The notes beneath the pieces were generated by a model, which was given only the letters and a program-made list of their open reading frames with translations, did not search any database and had not been told where the DNA came from. A stretch of DNA of 64,000 bases from Streptomyces sp. A2-16 (lineage in GTDB: Bacteria > Actinomycetota > Actinomycetes > Streptomycetales > Streptomycetaceae), in the NCBI RefSeq assembly GCF_018128905.1, contig NZ_CP063808.1:4774001-4838000 (forward strand), read 5' to 3'. Position numbers and translations under genes: made by a program. The first letter of the stretch is position 1; every line of letters starts with the position of its first letter. Shown piece by piece: positions 60,068-64,000 of this stretch.

Positions 60068-60919
60068 TCACGTCCCCGACGGTCGCGGTTGTTCCGGCGG
60101 TACCGAACTCTCGGCGGCCGCCATCCACTGGTCCAGGTCGGCCTGGGTGAAGTCTGCCCACGGGGGGATCTCGGGGAGCTGACGGAGGAGGTCGTAGGCC
60201 TCGGGGACCTTGGGGCCGCGGAGGACCGGGGAATGGCAGCCGGCGATGACCTCGGCGTTCAGGCGTTGGAAGTCGTCCACGACCGCCCGGAACTTCTGGG
60301 TGTCCAGCAACGCGACCCACGGGGAGACCAACCGTCCGCCGAAGAACTGGCCGTCACGGAATTCGTCCGCGGACAACGCCGCTACGTCCGGCATCGGGGC
60401 GGGGACGTTCGTGGCGAAGGTGTCGACGGCCCACAGGACGCTGGTCTTCGGGTCGAAGAGGGCGCGGGTTGTGGGGTTGTCGTACAGGGGTGGTCGCTTG
60501 GCGACCAGGGTGCGGTCGCCCGCGTCGATCGTGTCGCCGTCGGTCATGAAGCGGCACCGGTTGATGGGAGTCTCCCACTCCTCGGCCATGCGGCCGAGGG
60601 AGAACCATGTCGTCAGCAGGGTCGCGTTCGGGCATTCGGCGAGGACCGCCAGGAGGTTGCCGGCGTGGTCGCGATCGTCGTGGGTGAGGAAGATCCACCG
60701 GACGTCCAGCGGATCCACGACGGACCAGGCTGCCTCCAGCCACTGGGAGCGCACTGCGGGCGCCCCGGTGTCCACGAGAACCGGTTCGGCTCCCCGAATC
60801 ACCATCGAGTTCATCGGAAAGTGGCCGACCGGCGGGGCCTCGAGGGCCCACGGGATGACGAACGTCTCCTCGGCGATCTTGTACGGCTGCAGAAGGTTGA
60901 ACGTTTCCATGATGGGCAT
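60068..60919 (-). CDS. Metallo-beta-lactamase-fold protein (ODP/flavodiiron-like)
   Basis: 283 residues from ATG 60919 behind AAGGAGAG. The metal motif is FLTHDDRDHAGNL (HxDxDH), with VLVDTGAP before it, LWAVDTFATNVPAP (Asp ligand) and AGCHSP (last His). The ODP group binds di-iron or zinc; this one has no flavodoxin domain. Role unknown, perhaps hydrolysis or redox sensing. Confidence 0.87.
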   Translation of the reverse strand: MPIMETFNLLQPYKIAEETFVIPWALEAPPVGHFPMNSMVIRGAEPVLVDTGAPAVRSQWLEAAWSVVDPLDVRWIFLTHDDRDHAGNLLAVLAECPNATLLTTWFSLGRMAEEWETPINRCRFMTDGDTIDAGDRTLVAKRPPLYDNPTTRALFDPKTSVLWAVDTFATNVPAPMPDVAALSADEFRDGQFFGGRLVSPWVALLDTQKFRAVVDDFQRLNAEVIAGCHSPVLRGPKVPEAYDLLRQLPEIPPWADFTQADLDQWMAAAESSVPPEQPRPSGT

Positions 60920-60976
60920 CGCTGCTCTCCTTAGGACGGAGTCGCCGCAGCATCCATGAATCCAGTGCAGCCCCAT

Positions 60977-62205
60977 GGCGGGCCACCGTCAAACGCAGAA
61001 CGTGCATAAGTCCTCGTTGGTGTGTTCACGGGGACTCTGCGTTGGGCCGGTGCGGTCTTTTCGGGGCCGGGGCAGCTTGACGGCCCGGTTGCCGCGTCGA
61101 GTGGGCGCCGGGTGCCACTTTCCCGGTGTGGTGGTGCGGATCGTTGGTACTCCAGCCGTAGTTCATGATCTTCATGCCTGCGCGGCTTGTCGTCGGTGGT
61201 GGCCGGCCTGAGATCGAGCCTGGTGGCGGCGTCGCCCGTGGGACCAGCTGAGCCGGTGGGCTGTGTCGTGGACGGGTCGGATGACGACCGTGATGAACAG
61301 GCGCTGGATCTCGTTGCAGCTCACCCGGCACAGCGACGTCGTCGTCTCTCTGCTGGCCGACCCGTTCACGGCCGCCAACATCGTCATCGAACACCTGATA
61401 CCGCTCACGTCGTGGTCTGACGAGACGCACCAACGTGCTCGCGCCTACGTCAAGGGCGGGCGCCGCCCCGGGAGAACCTGGTCGGCACCGTTCCCCGGGC
61501 CACCGTCGACGACCTCAACACCGTTCAGGTCCGCGCCGCCGACCTACATGCACCCTCGGAGCACGAGGCTGGAGATGTTCGCGAGGGATACAGCGAGACG
61601 GTGGCGCACAGACCGTGCGGAACGCTGAGCACCATCCGAGCCCACCAGGGCACGTCGGATCACACAGCGGCTCCCGGTTGCCACCGCTATCCACGCGGAC
61701 GTGCAGCCGCGGCTTCGGCTTCACGGTCGAAGCCGGTGATCTCTTCCAGACAGTCGGGCGACGCGGACGGCGCGGCAGCACTCGTTGCTGTGGCCCGGAC
61801 CAGGATGGGCAGGTGATCGGAGGCCGCCTGCCAGGACGGGCTCACGGGCACCCGCGCGGACTCGAACGCGGCCGCGGCGATGCGGTGTCCCTACTGAGCG
61901 CTGACGCCGGCAAGGGCGTGCGTGGTATCCAGGAGCGCCTGCTGCTCCCAGGCGGTCGTTGGGCTGCAGCAGCTCACCGACGCTGCGGCGGCCGCCGCCC
62001 GTTCCGCTTCGTCCGTGTCAGCACTCAGGACGCCGGGACACCGGAGCTGCGATGACGAGCAGGTCGCGGTCGCGAAGGAGGCGGGTCGTGCGCTCAGTGC
62101 GCGTCGCCGGCTCCGGAGGCGGCGACGTCAGGAACGCGCGTCGGCCGTGCGCCGTCGGGGCGGCTCGGACCCTACGGTCCACACGTACGTCGCGGCGCAT
62201 GGCCG
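60977..62205. other. Degenerate region without an intact gene
   Basis: About 1.2 kb. Short stretches have coding character (for example ENLVGTVPRATVDDLNTVQVRAADLHAPSEHEAG near 61472-61574) but no frame extends or shows a family. It may hold fragments of several deleted genes. Nothing can be named. Confidence 0.4.
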
Positions 62206-62209
62206 GCCA

Positions 62210-63442
62210 CTACCGCAAGCTCGGCATGGACGTCGGCATCGGCGCGGTGCTCCGCGTCCAGGGGCCTGAACTCGTCCCCGCGTGATGCGTCTCCTCCTCG
62301 TGGTGGATCGGTCTGCCCGACCCGGTCAGGGGCGTGCCCGTTCCGCCCCGTTGGGTGGCGATGATCTCCGCCGCGATGGACAGGGCCGTCTCCTCGGGTG
62401 TGCGGGCGCCGAGATCGAGGCCGATCGGCGACCTCAGCCGGGCCAACTCCCCGTCGGTCAGGCCCGCTTCCCGCAGCCGTCTTTCCCGGTCGGTGTGCGT
62501 ACGCCGTGAGCCCAGCGCGCCGACGAACGCAGCCGGCATCCGCAGTGCCGCCTCCAGCAGGGGCACGTCGAACTTGGCGTCGGGGGTGAGCACGCACAGC
62601 ACCGTGCGCGCGTCGGTCGTGGTGCCGCGCAGGTAGCGGTGCGGCCAGTCGACGACGACGTCGTCGGCCTCGGGGAAGCGGGTCGTGGTGGCGAACACGG
62701 GGCGGGCGTCGCACACGGTGACGTGGTAGCCGAGGAACTTGCCCACCCGTACGAGTGCCGCGGCGAAGTCGATCGCCCCGAAGACGATCAGGCGGGGCGG
62801 AGGGACACTCGACTCGACGAGCAAGGTCAGTCCGTCGGGGCAGCGCGAGCCGTCCTCCGACAGCTCGACCGTGCCGGTGCGGCCGGCGTCCAGCATGGCG
62901 CGGGCTTCACCGGCCGCCGTACGGTCCAGTTCCGTGTGCCCGCCGAGTCCGCCTTCGTACGAGCTCGCCCGGGAGGGCCGGGACGGCTCCCCCACCGCTT
63001 CGCCCGGCCGCACCAGCAGGGCCGTGCCGAGGAGATCGGCGGGGCCGCGTACGACGCGGGCGAGGGCTGCCGGCTCGTTTCGGACGGCAGCCGACAGGGC
63101 CGACCGGAGCACCGGCCTCCCAGGCGCGTCCGTGCCGACCGGGGTGACCATGATGTCGATGATCCCGCCGCAGGTCAGACCGACCGCGAAGGCGTCCTCG
63201 TCGCTGTATCCGAACCGTTCGACGACCGTCTCGCCGTGCTGCAGCGCCTGGACGCAGAGGTCGTACACCGCTCCCTCCACGCAGCCGCCGGAGACGGAGC
63301 CGACAACCGTGCCCTCGCTGTCGACGGCGAGGGCGGCGCCGGGGCCGCGCGGGGCGCTGCCGCCGACGGCCACGACGGTGGCGACGGCGAACGCGCGGCC
63401 CTCCTCCATCCAGCGGTGCAGGTCCCCGGCGAGGTCAAGCAT
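62210..63442 (-). CDS. xdhC: XdhC/CoxI family molybdenum-cofactor insertion protein
   Basis: 410 residues from ATG 63442, overlapping the preceding subunit by eight bases. XdhC motifs: FAVATVVAVGGSAPRGPGAALAV, GSVSGGCVEGAVYD and, in the C-terminal Rossmann part, RLIVFGAIDFAAALVRVGKFLGYHVTVCDARPVFATTTRFPEAD and MPAAFVGALGSRRTHTDRERRLREAGL. It binds molybdopterin, inserts the terminal sulfur and loads the xanthine dehydrogenase large subunit. The final 30 residues (HHEEETHHAGTSSGPW ...) are non-family and may be read-through into the degenerate region. Confidence 0.92.
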   Translation of the reverse strand: MLDLAGDLHRWMEEGRAFAVATVVAVGGSAPRGPGAALAVDSEGTVVGSVSGGCVEGAVYDLCVQALQHGETVVERFGYSDEDAFAVGLTCGGIIDIMVTPVGTDAPGRPVLRSALSAAVRNEPAALARVVRGPADLLGTALLVRPGEAVGEPSRPSRASSYEGGLGGHTELDRTAAGEARAMLDAGRTGTVELSEDGSRCPDGLTLLVESSVPPPRLIVFGAIDFAAALVRVGKFLGYHVTVCDARPVFATTTRFPEADDVVVDWPHRYLRGTTTDARTVLCVLTPDAKFDVPLLEAALRMPAAFVGALGSRRTHTDRERRLREAGLTDGELARLRSPIGLDLGARTPEETALSIAAEIIATQRGGTGTPLTGSGRPIHHEEETHHAGTSSGPWTRSTAPMPTSMPSLR

Positions 63443-64000
63443 GGAAGCCTGCCATCAGAACGCGGTCGGGGCGCAGCGGCAGGTCCCGGTGGCGTACGCC
63501 GGTCGCGTGCCAGACCGCGTTGGCGACGGCCGCGGCGGCGCCCACGACGCCGATCTCACCGATGCCCTTGATGCCGACCGGGTCGTCGGGGTCCGGGTCG
63601 TCGATCCAGTCCGCCTCGATGGCCGGAACGTCGGCGTGGGAGGCGACGTGGTAGCCGGCGAGGTCGGCGCCGTAGTGGCTGCCCAGGGCACGGTCGCGGA
63701 CCGCCTCCTCGTGCAGGGCCATGGAGATGCCCCAGGTCATGCCGCCGACGAACTGGTTGCGGGCGGTGAGCGGGTTGACGATCCGGCCGGCCGCGAAGAT
63801 GCCGAGCATGCGGCGCACCCGGACCTCGCCGGTGGCGGGGTCGACGGCGACCTCGGCGAATTGTGCGCCGAAGGAGTGTCGTTCCGTCCTGGCGAGGGCG
63901 CCGAGGGCCTCCGTGGTGTCGGACCGTGCGGTGACCCCCTCCGGCGGGATGTCGGCACCGAGGGCGAGCCTCTCCCGCAGCTCCTGTGCGGCGGCCATGA
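63435..64000 (-). CDS. Xanthine-dehydrogenase-family molybdenum subunit (C-terminal part)
   Basis: The coding sequence runs off the right edge; about 188 residues are visible. FGAQFAEVAVDPATGEVRVRRMLGIFAAGRIVNPLTARNQFVGGMTWGISMALHEEAVRDRALGSHYGADLAGYHVASHADVP and GIKGIGEIGVVGAAAAVANAVWHATGVRHRDLPLRPDRVL are the end of the aldehyde oxidase/xanthine dehydrogenase Mo domain, with the catalytic Glu in GIGEIG. It is the large subunit of a purine or aldehyde oxidoreductase matured by the XdhC encoded next. Confidence 0.92.
   Translation of the reverse strand, partial: MAAAQELRERLALGADIPPEGVTARSDTTEALGALARTERHSFGAQFAEVAVDPATGEVRVRRMLGIFAAGRIVNPLTARNQFVGGMTWGISMALHEEAVRDRALGSHYGADLAGYHVASHADVPAIEADWIDDPDPDDPVGIKGIGEIGVVGAAAAVANAVWHATGVRHRDLPLRPDRVLMAGFHA

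Noticed and set aside
60977..62205. Possible transposase or catalase fragments
   Set aside because: Short protein-like strings could not be tied to any family with confidence.
1..64000. CRISPR arrays, tRNA and rRNA genes
   Set aside because: No regularly spaced repeats and no tRNA- or rRNA-like sequence were noticed on either strand.

Overview
The window is high-GC actinobacterial DNA, most likely from a Streptomyces chromosome arm. The reasons are strong third-position G/C bias, many GTG starts and stop/start overlaps (ATGA, GTGA), TAT and lipoprotein signals typical of the genus, F420-type and mycothiol-era families, and a high load of decayed insertion sequences and truncated genes between intact operons. 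No tRNA, rRNA or CRISPR array is visible.

Region A, 1-4724, is a sulfur-acquisition block. It holds an aliphatic sulfonate/nitrate-type ABC substrate-binding lipoprotein (cut by the window edge), an Rrf2 regulator without cysteine ligands, an SfnB/DszC-like flavin oxidoreductase and a winged-helix regulator. Two transcription units begin with tiny cysteine-containing leader peptides of the actinobacterial sulfur-gene type, and a shared GTTTTCCTA motif lies upstream of both. A third leader peptide precedes a sulfite-oxidase-like gene at 18729.

Region B, 3861-16601, is the most coherent unusual system. A quaternary-amine-type ABC importer (binding protein, two permeases, ATPase) with a co-transcribed RpiR regulator runs leftward. 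Rightward are an ornithine-cyclodeaminase-family enzyme and a histidine-ammonia-lyase-family protein, then a convergent urocanase homologue. Divergent from the urocanase is a GntR regulator followed by a 3-hydroxyacyl-CoA/carnitine-dehydrogenase-like enzyme, a second HAL-family protein and a cysteine-dioxygenase-like cupin. Both HAL-family proteins lack the Ala-Ser-Gly triad that forms the MIO cofactor, and the urocanase has Ala where HutU has its conserved active-site Cys. I infer catabolism of a trimethylated or thiolated histidine derivative (ergothioneine, hercynine or similar), in which trimethylamine is a good leaving group and no MIO is required.

Region C, 16735-20003, holds a MerR/medium-chain reductase operon with a textbook 19-bp-spacer MerR promoter, then the sulfite-oxidase-like gene. 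Region D, 20004-26935, is a mosaic of wrecks: a truncated oligopeptide ABC ATPase, a decayed TnsB/TniB-type transposon, an intact EACC1-caspase conflict pair, a frameshifted SIR2-like gene cut by an IS630 end, and two genes truncated head to head. Region E, 26935-29722, pairs a YcaQ/AlkX-type DNA glycosylase with an MFS exporter, a plausible resistance pair against a DNA-alkylating metabolite.

Region F, 29869-37848, has a 1381-residue HTH-STAND-TPR protein, small membrane-anchored proteins and pseudogenes. Region G, 37899-40362, is an intact-looking ISL3 element with 57-bp inverted repeats that carries a passenger gene. Region H, 40455-50100, contains scattered ordinary genes (PH-like membrane protein, XRE-MmyB regulator, luciferase-like oxidoreductase, serine hydrolase) with several transposase and nuclease remnants. 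Region I, 50676-54500, has two tandem secreted GH43/AbfB proteins abutted by a decayed IS256 copy. Region J, 55461-64000, has a divergent SDR/TetR pair, a STAND NTPase and small partner that share an amyloid-like N-terminal motif, a metallo-beta-lactamase-fold protein, and the end of a xanthine-dehydrogenase operon with XdhC.
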